From: Devosia elaeis
GTDB lineage: Bacteria; Pseudomonadota; Alphaproteobacteria; Rhizobiales; Devosiaceae
Length of the DNA: 64,000 nucleotides
Direction of reading: 5' to 3'
Assembly: GCF_001650025.1 (NCBI RefSeq)
Contig: NZ_LVVY01000086.1
Coordinates: forward strand, 124,001-188,000
In this document: one piece after another, positions 44,838-53,988 of the stretch
Layout: each line of letters begins with the position of its first letter
Position numbering within the stretch: position 1 is the first letter of the stretch
Position numbers and translations under genes: made by a program
The notes under the pieces: model-generated
What the model was told of the DNA's origin: nothing
Seen by the model: only the letters and a program-made list of their open reading frames with translations
The model's database searches: none

Positions 44838-46277
44838 TCAGGCGATCGTTTGCTGGAGCGGCAGCGTGATATCGAAGCGCGTGCCAGTGGCGGTTTCCCC
44901 CAGCTCCAGCCGGCCGCCATGCGCCTCGGCAATCTCGCGCGCGATTGCCAGGCCCAGCCCCGTGCCACCGGACCGTACCGAGCCCTCGAAGGCGACGAAG
45001 AGATTTTCGCGGGCGCGCGGGGGCAGGCCCGGTCCATTGTCGATAACGGAAATGACGGCGTTCTCGGCCTGCGCTTCGGCGGTCACCGAAATGAGCCGGT
45101 CCTGCCCCTCGCCGGGCACGGTTTCCAGCGCCTCGCGGGCATTCTTGAGTAGGTTGACCAGCAACCGCCCGATCTGCCCGGCATCGCCCACGATCTGGAA
45201 ATCCTCTGGAACCAGATTGTCGAAGGCGATGAGCGGATTATTGGTGACCCGCGCCTCGAACCCGGCATCCTCCACCAGGGCCCGCAGCGGAATGGGGGTA
45301 AATTGCGGTGGCTTGGCCGCCTCCCGGCCATAGTCGAGCACCGATTGGGCAAAGCCGATGGCCTTGTCCAGGGTCATGACCAGCCGGGGCGCCAGCCGCT
45401 GCACCTTGGGGTCGTCGAGCGTAGCCACCTGGTCGGAGAGCAATTGCGCCGCGGTCAGCGTATTGCGCAGATCGTGATTGATCTTGGCCACGGCCAGGCC
45501 GAGATCGGCCAGATGCCGCCGCTGGCGCAACATGGCGAACAATTCGCTTTCCATGGCCGCCAATTCCCGCTCGAGAATACCGATCTCGTCGCGGCGCAGC
45601 GACGGGTTGAGGATCAGCGCGCCGTTTTCGGGCGCCTTGCGGAAGGCCAGCATATTGGCGGTCAGGCGCAGCACCGGATCGATGAACAGCGTACTCACCA
45701 GCATATAGAGCGCAAAGGCGGTCACCGCCGCGATGCCGAGCGAGACCAGCACGATACTGCGCGAATAATCGATCATCTCCCGGCGCAGCGGTTCCTCGGG
45801 CATCAGGAGCTCGAGCAGGCTTTCGTTCATGTCGCCCTCCCCCACGATTCGCAGGGTGCGGCCGGGGCCGGCCAGCAAGGTGTCCAGTGCCCCGGCGATC
45901 TGGCTGGGCAGGTCCCGCTGCCGCAAATCGGCGGTCACGGCCCGCTCCGGCGTCACCGGCTCGGTCAACTCGATGAGCTGGCTCTGGCCCTCCCGCCGAT
46001 AGACGATGGCATCGGCCCCCGCCGACAGCAGCAATCGATCGGTCAGCTCGCGCGGCAGCGCCATGACATCGGGCACGGCGTCCAGCACGCGCGCCGCCAC
46101 GATGCCGACGCGCAGCCGGTCTTCGAGCCAGGTGGTGCGGAAGGAGGCGAGCGAGGGCAGATAGATGACGATCTCGACCAGCATGATCACCCCGATAATG
46201 GTGATGATCAGCTTGCTGGACAGACCGGAAAACCGGCTGTTGATGGCTGGGATCTGGTCTTTCATCGCCTCGATCAT
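44838..46277 (-). CDS. Sensor histidine kinase
   Basis: A 479-residue kinase. There is a membrane segment at about 22-42, a periplasmic sensor region, a second membrane segment (IVLVSLGIAAVTAFALYMLV), a HAMP-like stretch, then H268 in KINHDLRNTLTA and an ATPase domain with NLLKNAREALE, DNGPGLP and GTGLGLAI. The phospho-acceptor region KINHDLRN differs from the usual HE(L/I)RTPL and resembles the HWE/NtrB-like HDLRN group. No response regulator is adjacent. It may be an orphan sensor. Confidence 0.9.
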   Translation of the reverse strand: MIEAMKDQIPAINSRFSGLSSKLIITIIGVIMLVEIVIYLPSLASFRTTWLEDRLRVGIVAARVLDAVPDVMALPRELTDRLLLSAGADAIVYRREGQSQLIELTEPVTPERAVTADLRQRDLPSQIAGALDTLLAGPGRTLRIVGEGDMNESLLELLMPEEPLRREMIDYSRSIVLVSLGIAAVTAFALYMLVSTLFIDPVLRLTANMLAFRKAPENGALILNPSLRRDEIGILERELAAMESELFAMLRQRRHLADLGLAVAKINHDLRNTLTAAQLLSDQVATLDDPKVQRLAPRLVMTLDKAIGFAQSVLDYGREAAKPPQFTPIPLRALVEDAGFEARVTNNPLIAFDNLVPEDFQIVGDAGQIGRLLVNLLKNAREALETVPGEGQDRLISVTAEAQAENAVISVIDNGPGLPPRARENLFVAFEGSVRSGGTGLGLAIAREIAEAHGGRLELGETATGTRFDITLPLQQTIA

Positions 46278-46368
46278 ATGTCAGGCGCGCCTTTGGCGTC
46301 AGCCCCCATGGCCGGAGAAAGCGCTTTGGTCATGCGCTATCGAGGATACGCAGCAGCAGGACGGCAGA

Positions 46369-47811
46369 TCATCGCCGCCAGAACGAAAGCAGCTGCCGCG
46401 CCGCAGCTAGACGCCGGTTTCCTGGCGGCCCCGGCCGTGCCGCCGCGGCCGCCTCGCCCAGCGCCACCACCGCGGCCAGCAGGCTCGGACGCGGCAGCGA
46501 CAGGCGGGCGAGCCTGTCGAGCGCGATGTTCTTTTCCATGGCGAGCGTCATGAAGGCGGCCATTTCCGCCGCGCCAGGCCCGACAAAGCCGGCCGCGAGG
46601 ATTTTGCCGTCGGCGGCCGTCATCACCTTGGCCAACCCTTCGGCCGAGCCCATGGCGCGCGCCTGCTCATTTTCGACCAGGCTGGTGCGCAGCAGCTTCT
46701 GTCCGGCCCGCGCCGGCCCGCCCAATCCGGCAGGCCCGCCGATCTGCGCCAGGGCCGGCTCGGTCGGCACCAGGACCGGTTGCGACACTGGTTTTTCCAC
46801 AGGCGCGCCCAACACCAGGGCTTCGACCACGGCCCGGCCATGGGCCAGCGCGGCCGGCCAATCGTCCAGCCCTGCGGCTGTGCCGACGACCCGAACCCGC
46901 CGATTGCCGGTCTCCCCCAACGGCCCCCTCGCATAATGGCTCCCCTGCCCTTCCGAAGGACGCAGGCGCGCTGCGGCGACGTCGAGGGCGTCCAGATCGG
47001 CGCCATTTCCCGCCGCCAGCAGCACATGCGAGACGTCCAGAACGGCCTGCTGCCCATCGGCGAGGTTCGCCACCGCGCCGATACCCTGAGCCCTGGGTAT
47101 GATTTCGCTGAGCCTTGCCCCGTCGAGAATGCGCAGCCCTTCGGCGGCCAGGCTGCGCGCCAGGATGGAGACCAGTTCGGGATCGCAGCCGGCGAGGAGC
47201 GTGCCTTGCGGCACCAGGGTCACCGCCGAACCTAGCCGGGCGAAAGCCTGCGCCAGGCCCAGTGCCGAGGCGCCGCCACCGACAACCAGCAGATGGGTCA
47301 GCTTGCGGCTATTGCCCAGGATCGTGTCGGGGGTGAAATAATTGATCTGCTCGAGGCCCGGCACGGCCGGAACGATGGGCGAAGCTCCCACGGCCAGGAC
47401 CATATTGCGCGGCCGGATCTGCCTGTCGCCGACCATGAGACTGTTCCGGTCGACAAAGCGCGTCGCGCCGCCAACGACCTCGATGCCCAATGCCGCCAAG
47501 CGGTTTCGGTCCGTCGCCGGGGCCTGGTCGGCGGCCAAGGCCGCGGCCCGCTCCTGCACCGCCTTCATGCTGATTTTCGGCTCCACGCCGGCCATGCCGA
47601 ACGCCGCGGCCTGGCGCAGCGCATGGGCGCGCGCCGCGCTGGCCTGCAAGGCGGCAAGCCGCAGCGCCTGCTGGGGGCCGTCCCCGGGCTCAGGCAAGCC
47701 ACGGTCCACCAGCGTCACCCGCGCGCCCAGCGCCCTGGCATGCCGCGCCACCGCGATTCCCAGCGCACCGGCGCCCACAACGCAAAGATCGGGTCGAGAA
47801 TGGTCAGCCAT
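46369..47811 (-). CDS. FAD-dependent oxidoreductase, class I disulfide-reductase fold lacking the redox Cys pair
   Basis: A 480-residue flavoprotein. The N-terminal dinucleotide motif LCVVGAGALGIAVARHARAL, a second motif LLVVGGGASALGLAQAFARL, and a C-terminal dimerisation-like region (GFVGPGAAEMAAFMTLAMEK) follow the lipoamide-dehydrogenase layout. The segment where CxxxxC normally sits reads GDGPQQALRLAALQASA and has no Cys. It therefore cannot do disulfide chemistry and is probably a quinone or other NAD(P)H oxidoreductase. MADHSRP at 47811 was taken as start; the ribosome site is weak. Confidence 0.8.
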   Translation of the reverse strand: MADHSRPDLCVVGAGALGIAVARHARALGARVTLVDRGLPEPGDGPQQALRLAALQASAARAHALRQAAAFGMAGVEPKISMKAVQERAAALAADQAPATDRNRLAALGIEVVGGATRFVDRNSLMVGDRQIRPRNMVLAVGASPIVPAVPGLEQINYFTPDTILGNSRKLTHLLVVGGGASALGLAQAFARLGSAVTLVPQGTLLAGCDPELVSILARSLAAEGLRILDGARLSEIIPRAQGIGAVANLADGQQAVLDVSHVLLAAGNGADLDALDVAAARLRPSEGQGSHYARGPLGETGNRRVRVVGTAAGLDDWPAALAHGRAVVEALVLGAPVEKPVSQPVLVPTEPALAQIGGPAGLGGPARAGQKLLRTSLVENEQARAMGSAEGLAKVMTAADGKILAAGFVGPGAAEMAAFMTLAMEKNIALDRLARLSLPRPSLLAAVVALGEAAAAARPGPPGNRRLAAARQLLSFWRR

Positions 47812-47904
47812 GGTCGCCTGGGCCGGAATGGTTTGCGCACTTATGCGAGGGAAAGCCGCGCTTGACAACCGCTGCCCGGGTCTCGCTCATGCCGGTAAGG
47901 CGCG

Positions 47905-47933
47905 TTGACTTGGCGGCGGCTTTTCCCTATAGA
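47905..47933 (+). promoter_or_regulatory. Sigma-70-type promoter for rpmH
   Basis: TTGACT (47905-47910), 17-base spacer, TATAGA (47928-47933). It lies about 100 bases upstream of the rpmH start, the only strong consensus match in the gap 47812-48032. Confidence 0.7.
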
Positions 47934-48032
47934 CGCCCCAACCCGAAGGCGGCGCGGCTTGTCCGCCTCCACCACCATTTCTGCGCAAGCAGTATCAAAA
48001 AGAGGAACCGTGCATAAGCGCGGTCTGATGTT

Positions 48033-48167
48033 ATGAAGCGTACATACCAGCCCAGCAAGCTCGTGCGTGCCCGTCGTCACGGTTTCCGCGCCCGCATGGC
48101 CACCAAGGACGGCCGCGCGATTCTCAATCGCCGCCGTGCCCTCGGCCGCAAGAAGCTGTCGGCCTAA
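48033..48167 (+). CDS. rpmH: 50S ribosomal protein L34
   Basis: 44 residues, [20 protein letters not shown] to ALGRKKLSA. The sequence is the conserved full-length L34, very basic, and packs against 23S rRNA. It starts the classic rpmH-rnpA-yidC-engB order, 15 bases before rnpA. It was recognised by direct translation; it is too short to show in the usual ORF size filters. Confidence 0.98.
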   Translation: MKRTYQPSKLVRARRHGFRARMATKDGRAILNRRRALGRKKLSA

Positions 48168-48182
48168 GGGATTATTGGCCGG

Positions 48183-48590
48183 ATGACGGCCGATCTTTCC
48201 CAGCCTGAAGCGACATTGCGCCGCCTGAAGCGGCGCTCGCAATTTCTGAGAGCCGCCCGGGGCAATCGCGCCGGGCGCTCTGCGTTTGGGCTGCAGGTCG
48301 CCCCTGCGCCGCAGACCGAGCCGGGCATCGGCTTCACCGTCACCAAGAAAGTCGGCAACGCGCCCGAGCGCAATCGCATGAAACGGCGCCTCAGGGCGGC
48401 TGCGGCAGCTTGCGCGCGTGACTTTCACCCCGGACATGACTATGTCCTTCTGGCGCGGCGGGAGGCCCTCAGCCTGCCCTTCGCCAGAATGGTCGCCGAT
48501 TTGAGCGGCCTCATCGCCCGCGTGCATGACCAGAACGCGCCAGACAAACGCAATAGTCCCGGCCACGGCCAACGGAACTCGAGACCATGA
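48183..48590 (+). CDS. rnpA: Ribonuclease P protein component
   Basis: A 135-residue basic protein. GIGFTVTKKVGNAPERNRMK and RRLRAAAAACARDF contain the RNR RNA-binding signature (ERNRMKRRLR) that contacts RNase P RNA for tRNA 5' maturation. The C-terminus is extended ([19 protein letters not shown]). It overlaps yidC by 4 bases. Confidence 0.95.
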   Translation: MTADLSQPEATLRRLKRRSQFLRAARGNRAGRSAFGLQVAPAPQTEPGIGFTVTKKVGNAPERNRMKRRLRAAAAACARDFHPGHDYVLLARREALSLPFARMVADLSGLIARVHDQNAPDKRNSPGHGQRNSRP

Positions 48591-50422
48591 ATTCTGATAA
48601 TCGCAATGTGATCCTGGCCGTGGTGCTCAGCATGCTCGTGCTGTTTGGCTGGCAGTTTTTCATTGCCGGTCCACAGCTCGAACAGGCCCAGCGCCAGGCA
48701 GAGATCCGTGCCGCACAGCAGGCAGAGGCCGAGCAGCTCGCCGTGCCGCAGGCCGGCGCCGAAGCCGGCACCGCCGCGCCGGCCGCCACTGGCCCGCAGA
48801 CCTTTGCCGACCGCGACAGCGCCATTGCCGCCAGCGAGCGCGTCGATATTTCGACGCTCGATCTCGAAGGGTCGATCAGCCTCACCGGCGCGCGCATCGA
48901 CGACCTGGAGCTCAAGCAATATCGCGAGACGGTCGAGCCCGATTCGCCGATCATCGCCCTGCTCAAGCCCGCCGGCCTGCCCGATGCCTATTTCATCGAA
49001 CAGGGCTGGGTTGCCGCCGCCGGCTCCAATGTCGCCCTGCCCGACAGCCAGACGATCTGGACGGTTGAAGGCGACGCCACCACGCTGACGGCCGACAATT
49101 CGGTCACGCTGCGCTACGACAATGGCCAGGGCCTGGTCTTCCGCCGGACCTTCGCGGTCGATGACTATTATCTCTTCACCGTCACCCAGACGGTCGAGAA
49201 CAATGGCTCGGGCGATATCGCCCTCTTCCCCTTCGCCCGCGTCGTGCGTCATGGCGATCCCAAGGTGCAGAACTTCTTCATCCAGCATGAAGGCCCGATC
49301 GGGGTCCTGGGCACCAATAATTATGTCGCCCGCAAATATCACGACCTCCAGAACGAGCGTCAGGTGGATTTCAGCGCCACCACGGGCTGGCTCGGCATGG
49401 CCGACAAATATTGGGCCACCGCCGTCCTGCCCAAGGCCGGCACCGCCATCAATGCGCGCTTCGCCTACAGCGCCCCGGCCGGCACCCATGTCTACCAGTC
49501 CAATTATGTCGAGACGCAGCCGGTCATCGTGCCGGCGGGCGGCTCGGTCAGCCACGAGGCCTATGTCTTTGCCGGCGCCAAGGAAGATCGCGTCATCACC
49601 GGCTATCAGGAGCAATACGGCTTCGACCGTCTGGAGCTGCTGATCGACTGGGGCTGGTTCCACTTCCTCACCAAGCCCATGCACTGGCTCCTGGTGACCC
49701 TCTACGGCATTTTGGGCAATTTCGGCCTGGCCGTCCTGGCCGTGACCGTCATCGTCAAGGCCATCTTCTTCCCGTTGGCCAACCGGTCCTACGCCTCCAT
49801 GGCCGCCATGCGCCGGGTGCAGCCGGAAATGAAGGCCATCCAGGAACGGCTCAAGGATGATCGCCCCGCCCAACAGCAGGCGATGATGGAGCTTTACCGC
49901 AAGGAAAAGATCAATCCGCTGTCCGGCTGTTGGCCGATCCTGATCCAGATTCCGGTCTTCTTCGCGCTCTATACCGTCATCTTCATCTCGCTCGAGATGC
50001 GCCATGCGCCCTTCTTCGGCTGGATTCAGGATTTGGCGGCGCCCGATCCGACCAATATCTTCACCCTGTTCGGCTTGATCCCCTGGAACCCGACCGCCGT
50101 TCCGATCCTTGGCGCCTTCCTGCATCTGGGCATCTGGCCGGTCATCATGGGCATCACGATGTGGGTGCAGATGCGCCTCAATCCGCCGCCGCCCGATCCG
50201 ACCCAGGCGATGATCTTCAACTGGATGCCGGTGATCTTCACCTTCATGCTGGGCACTTTCCCCGCCGGTCTGGTGATCTACTGGGCCTGGAACAACACGC
50301 TGTCGATCGCCCAGCAATGGTTCATCATGAAGCGGCATGGCGTCGAGGTTAACCTGCTCGGCAACATCCTCGACAGCTTCCGCCGCAAGCCCAAGCCGGC
50401 GGACGAAGCCAGCAAGAGCTGA
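48587..50422 (+). CDS. yidC: Membrane protein insertase YidC
   Basis: A 611-residue inner-membrane insertase. The N-terminal anchor ([20 protein letters not shown]) precedes a large periplasmic beta-domain (about 60-350), then the conserved five-helix insertase core beginning [20 protein letters not shown] and ending in [17 protein letters not shown]. The core hairpin [20 protein letters not shown] is visible. It works with or without SecYEG to integrate membrane proteins. The spacing to engB contains a terminator. Confidence 0.97.
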   Translation: MNSDNRNVILAVVLSMLVLFGWQFFIAGPQLEQAQRQAEIRAAQQAEAEQLAVPQAGAEAGTAAPAATGPQTFADRDSAIAASERVDISTLDLEGSISLTGARIDDLELKQYRETVEPDSPIIALLKPAGLPDAYFIEQGWVAAAGSNVALPDSQTIWTVEGDATTLTADNSVTLRYDNGQGLVFRRTFAVDDYYLFTVTQTVENNGSGDIALFPFARVVRHGDPKVQNFFIQHEGPIGVLGTNNYVARKYHDLQNERQVDFSATTGWLGMADKYWATAVLPKAGTAINARFAYSAPAGTHVYQSNYVETQPVIVPAGGSVSHEAYVFAGAKEDRVITGYQEQYGFDRLELLIDWGWFHFLTKPMHWLLVTLYGILGNFGLAVLAVTVIVKAIFFPLANRSYASMAAMRRVQPEMKAIQERLKDDRPAQQQAMMELYRKEKINPLSGCWPILIQIPVFFALYTVIFISLEMRHAPFFGWIQDLAAPDPTNIFTLFGLIPWNPTAVPILGAFLHLGIWPVIMGITMWVQMRLNPPPPDPTQAMIFNWMPVIFTFMLGTFPAGLVIYWAWNNTLSIAQQWFIMKRHGVEVNLLGNILDSFRRKPKPADEASKS

Positions 50423-50441
50423 GCCGGAACCGAACGAAAAT

Positions 50442-50466
50442 GGGCCCGCCCTTCCCCGGCGGGCCC
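50442..50466 (+). terminator. Rho-independent-like terminator after yidC
   Basis: Arms GGGCCCGCC (50442-50450) and GGCGGGCCC (50458-50466) with a 7-base loop, followed by GATCTTT. Confidence 0.75.
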
Positions 50467-50486
50467 GATCTTTATGGGGTAGGACC

Positions 50487-51131
50487 ATGAGCCAGCCAGA
50501 TTACTCGCCGCATATCGTCGAACGCGGCCGCCTGCTGTTCGCGCGGCCCTTCGCCTTTGTGAAGGGCTGCGTGCGCATTGCCGACCTGCCGCCCATGGAC
50601 CGGATCGAGATCGCCTTTGCCGGCCGCTCCAATGTCGGCAAGTCCAGCCTCATCAACGCCCTGTGCGGTACTTCCGGGCTGGCACGCACCTCCAATACGC
50701 CCGGGCGCACCCAGGAACTCAACATTTTCGAGAGCCAGAGCGAGAACCTGCGCATCGTCGACATGCCCGGCTACGGCTTCGCCAAGGCGCCGGAGCCCAA
50801 GGTCAAGGCCTGGACCCAGCTCATCCATCAATATCTCACCGGCCGCGCCACCCTGCGCCGGGTCTATGTCCTGGTCGACAGCCGCCATGGTCCCAAGGAC
50901 AACGATATCAGCGTCATGAACGAGCTGGACCGGGCGGCGGTGAGCTATCAGGTCGTGCTCACCAAGGTGGACAAGCCCTCGGCCAAGGATTTGGAAAGCG
51001 CGCTTGCCCGCACGGTCTCGACCATCGCCAAGCGCCCGGCCGCCCACCCGGACATTATCCAGACCTCGAGCGAGAAGGGCACCGGCCTCAATCAGCTCCG
51101 CACCGAAATCGCCCTGCTGCTCGAAAGCTGA
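50487..51131 (+). CDS. engB: Ribosome biogenesis GTP-binding protein YihA/EngB
   Basis: A 214-residue GTPase. G1 [10 protein letters not shown]3 DMPGYG, G4 TKVDK and G5 TSSEKGTG are seen, with SNTPGRTQ as the switch I region. It acts in large-subunit assembly. The ATG at 50487 has AGG 4 bases upstream in GGGGTAGGACC. A terminator separates it from yidC. Confidence 0.95.
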   Translation: MSQPDYSPHIVERGRLLFARPFAFVKGCVRIADLPPMDRIEIAFAGRSNVGKSSLINALCGTSGLARTSNTPGRTQELNIFESQSENLRIVDMPGYGFAKAPEPKVKAWTQLIHQYLTGRATLRRVYVLVDSRHGPKDNDISVMNELDRAAVSYQVVLTKVDKPSAKDLESALARTVSTIAKRPAAHPDIIQTSSEKGTGLNQLRTEIALLLES

Positions 51132-51134
51132 GCC

Positions 51135-51836
51135 CTATTGGGCGAAAAACCGCGTGACATAGCCGCCGACAAGCAGGCTGTCGGACGGTGTCGCAAATGA
51201 CTGCACCGCCTTGTCGACCACTTCCTCGGAAGCCAGGCCGCGCCGCATCTGGGCCAGGGCCAGGGCATAGTCGTCCGCAAATTCCGGATGCGGCTGAAAG
51301 CTCAGCGCCCGTCCGGACCTATAGGCAAGTCCCGCATTGGGAGTGAAATCGGAGGCCAGGATCACCTCCGCCTCGGTCGGTGGCACGATCACCTGATCCT
51401 GATGCGAACAGGCGATGGAGAGGCTGTCCGGCGCCTCGGCCATGAAGCCCGGGCGCCCGACGACGCGATAGGTGTGCCGTCCCAGGCCCCAGCCCTTCTC
51501 GGACTTGCGGACGTCGCCACCCAGCGCATCGGCCATGATCTGGTGCCCGAAACAGATGCCCAGCATCGGCGTCCGCGCCGCATAGGCGCCGCGGATGAAC
51601 GTCCGCATGGGGTCGAGCCAGGGCAGGTCGTCGTAAACCCCCGCCGCCGACCCGGTGATGACGATGGCGTCCAATCCCGCGGGATCGGGCAGATCACCGC
51701 CCACGGCTGGAACGACCTCGAACTCGAAATCGCCGCCCGCATTCTCGAACATCTTCTGGAACATGACCGGATAGGACGCGAACTGCCCTCGCAAGGGCGC
51801 GGGAACCTCACCGGTAAGGAGAATCGAAAGCTTCAT
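51135..51836 (-). CDS. Class I glutamine amidotransferase-like protein
   Basis: A 233-residue protein. The nucleophile elbow GICFGHQIMA with catalytic Cys, and the later HPEF with catalytic His, show a working GATase1 domain; a DPAGLDAIVITGSAAGVYDD segment precedes. It is a stand-alone homologue of GMP-synthase amidotransferases, acceptor unknown. MKLSILLTG at 51836 is the probable start; its ribosome site is not evident. Confidence 0.88.
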   Translation of the reverse strand: MKLSILLTGEVPAPLRGQFASYPVMFQKMFENAGGDFEFEVVPAVGGDLPDPAGLDAIVITGSAAGVYDDLPWLDPMRTFIRGAYAARTPMLGICFGHQIMADALGGDVRKSEKGWGLGRHTYRVVGRPGFMAEAPDSLSIACSHQDQVIVPPTEAEVILASDFTPNAGLAYRSGRALSFQPHPEFADDYALALAQMRRGLASEEVVDKAVQSFATPSDSLLVGGYVTRFFAQ

Positions 51837-51919
51837 GGGAAAGAACCTGATCGTTCCTCCCATTAGGCGGTGCAAGCCATTCTTGGCAAGGCCGGCGCGG
51901 CCCGTCGCATGCAGCCCAG

Positions 51920-52402
51920 CTATGCGGCTACGAAGCGCAGCGCCACGCCATTGATGCAATAGCGCAGACCGGTCGGCTCCGGCCCGTCCTCGAAGACATG
52001 ACCCTGATGGCCGCCGCAATTGGCGCAATGGACTTCGATCCGGGTCATCCAGAGCGAATTGTCCACCGATGTGCCGACGGCCCCGGGGATGAAATCCCAG
52101 AAGCTGGGCCAGCCGGTACCGCTGTCATATTTCTTTGCGGATTCGAACAGCGCCTGATCGCACCCGGCGCAATGAAAGATGCCATCCCGCTTTTCGTCGT
52201 TGAGCGGCGAGGTGAAGGCCCGCTCGGTATCTTCATGGCGCAGCACCTGGTAGGCGGCCGGCTCCAGCCGGGCCTTCCATTCGGCATCGCTGAGCTTGAA
52301 CGGGAAATCGCCTTCCACGGCCTGCGCCCGGTTGAGGCCCAGCGCGGTGGCCAGGCCAGCAAGGGCACCGGCAGCCAGGAGGGCGCGACGCGACAGGATC
52401 AT
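51920..52402 (-). CDS. msrB: Peptide-methionine (R)-S-oxide reductase MsrB, exported
   Basis: A 160-residue protein with a twin-arginine-like signal (MILSRRALLAAGALAGLATA, cleaved near AQA), then MsrB: Zn pair CAGC and CANC, GTGWPSFW, and catalytic Cys in LRYCINGVALRF. AAGGAG lies 8 bases before the ATG. It repairs oxidised Met in the periplasm. It lies downstream of tolB across a terminator. Confidence 0.93.
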   Translation of the reverse strand: MILSRRALLAAGALAGLATALGLNRAQAVEGDFPFKLSDAEWKARLEPAAYQVLRHEDTERAFTSPLNDEKRDGIFHCAGCDQALFESAKKYDSGTGWPSFWDFIPGAVGTSVDNSLWMTRIEVHCANCGGHQGHVFEDGPEPTGLRYCINGVALRFVAA

Positions 52403-52559
52403 GACACCGTCTCCTTCGGATCGGGCTCCGTCGCCGGCTATAGAGCAGCCGACGCCGGATATTGGACGTGACCACAAGTCCAAGGCACCGTCCAGCCGGT
52501 CACGCCGTATTGAGGACCGCGGAGCGGCAACGGCTTGCAGCGGACACGGCGCAATAAAA

Positions 52560-52588
52560 AGGTCACCCTGGCGAAGCCAGGATGACCT
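52560..52588 (-). terminator. Intrinsic terminator of the tol operon
   Basis: On the minus strand the stem AGGTCAtCCTGGC / GCCAGGgTGACCT is followed by TTTTTATT. It is a strong signal just after the tolB stop and before msrB, showing that the tol transcript ends here without pal. Confidence 0.8.
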
Positions 52589-52612
52589 TGATGAACGGCC
52601 GTGAAGCAATAA

Positions 52613-53923
52613 TCAGCTGCGCAGGCCCGACCAGGCCGGGTCGGAGGCATAGCTTTCAGTGGGGATCGTCTGCACGCTGCGGCCCCAGATATCGACGCTC
52701 ATCAGGCGCGGGCCGTCATTGCCGCCCGGATCCTGGAAGAACATGATGACGCGGCCATTGGGAGCCCAGGTCGGCCCCTCGGCGTGATAGCCCGAATAGA
52801 GCAGGCGCTCCCCCGAACCGTCCGGGCTCATGATGCCGATATGGAACTGCCCGCCGGATTGACGGGTAAAGGCGATGAGATCACCGGTGGGCGACCAGAC
52901 AGGGGTGGAATAGCTGCCCTGGCCATAGCTGATGCGCTGGGCATTTCCGCCGCCGGCACCCATCATGTAGATCTGCGGGGACCCGCCGCGATCGCTTTCA
53001 AAGACGATGCGGCTGCCATCGGCCGAATAGGATGGGCCCGTATCGATGGCCGCGCCCGAGGTGAGCTGGGTCGGCTGGCCGCCGCCGGTGGACACGGCGT
53101 AGATATTGGTCGCGCCGCCCTGCTCCACCGAAAAGGCCACGGTGCCGCCATCGGGCGAAAAGCGCGGGGCAAAGGTCATGGCGCCCACCGAGGCCAGGCG
53201 CTGCTGGCGGCCGGTCGACAATTGCAGCAGATAGACCTGCGGATTGCCATCGGCGAAATTCATATAGGTGAGCAGGTCGCCATTGGGCGAAAAACGCGGC
53301 GTCAGGGCCATGGACGAGCCATCGGTCAGATAGCTCACGTTGGCGCCGTCCTGGTCCATGATGGCCAGGCGCCGGGTGCGGTTGGCCTTGGGCCCGCTTT
53401 CGGCGACATAGACCACCCGCGTGTCGAAATAGCCGGTGCCGCCGGAAAGCTGCGAATAGATGGCGTCGGACACCATATGGGCGATGCGGCGGGCCGAATT
53501 GGGATCGGTGGAATAGCTGCTGCCGACCACCTGCGCGCCCTGCTGGGTATCCCAGACGCGCACCGACGCATTGACCTGCCCGCCCCGCTCCACCGAGCCC
53601 ATCACCACGCCATCGACATTGGCCGTGCGCCAGACATTGAAGTCCGGCGTGGCATTGACGTCGCCAACCTGCACGGGCAACGAAGCCGGATCGAGCGGCA
53701 GGAACAGCCCCGAACGGCGCAAATTGTTGCGCACGATATCGGCGATCTCGCGCCCGAAAGTGGGGTCGGACGAGGCAAAATCGGGGATGGCGATCGGCAG
53801 CGGCTGGAAATTGGCTCCTTCCACCACGATGCGCAATTGGGCCAGGGACATCGGGGCAGTTGCCAGCAGGGCGCCGCCCGCCAGTCCCAGTTTCAACGCA
53901 GTGCGCCGGTTCACAAGAGTCAT
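52613..53923 (-). CDS. tolB: Tol-Pal system beta-propeller protein TolB
   Basis: A 436-residue periplasmic protein. The signal has RR (NRRTALKLGLAGGALLATAP, cleaved after SLA), which suggests Tat export. The N-terminal TolB domain and a C-terminal six-bladed WD-like propeller follow (repeated PRFSPDG, PSYSADGSRIVFESDR, PVWSPTGDLIAF). It links outer-membrane peptidoglycan-binding Pal to the TolQRA machine. GGAG is 11 bases before ATG 53923. Pal is not downstream. Confidence 0.95.
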   Translation of the reverse strand: MTLVNRRTALKLGLAGGALLATAPMSLAQLRIVVEGANFQPLPIAIPDFASSDPTFGREIADIVRNNLRRSGLFLPLDPASLPVQVGDVNATPDFNVWRTANVDGVVMGSVERGGQVNASVRVWDTQQGAQVVGSSYSTDPNSARRIAHMVSDAIYSQLSGGTGYFDTRVVYVAESGPKANRTRRLAIMDQDGANVSYLTDGSSMALTPRFSPNGDLLTYMNFADGNPQVYLLQLSTGRQQRLASVGAMTFAPRFSPDGGTVAFSVEQGGATNIYAVSTGGGQPTQLTSGAAIDTGPSYSADGSRIVFESDRGGSPQIYMMGAGGGNAQRISYGQGSYSTPVWSPTGDLIAFTRQSGGQFHIGIMSPDGSGERLLYSGYHAEGPTWAPNGRVIMFFQDPGGNDGPRLMSVDIWGRSVQTIPTESYASDPAWSGLRS

Positions 53924-53988
53924 CTCGGTTCGGTCTCCAGTTTCGCCGTTCGGGCCGTTCTTTGGCCAGCAAACAGGCAAATTCAAGG

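Noticed and set aside
47812-48032. Chromosomal replication origin near rpmH
   Set aside because: No DnaA-box cluster or dnaA gene is visible; in this class oriC usually lies elsewhere.
48440-50488. Long minus-strand open frame opposite yidC and rnpA
   Set aside because: Shadow of well-recognised conserved genes; no homology pattern.
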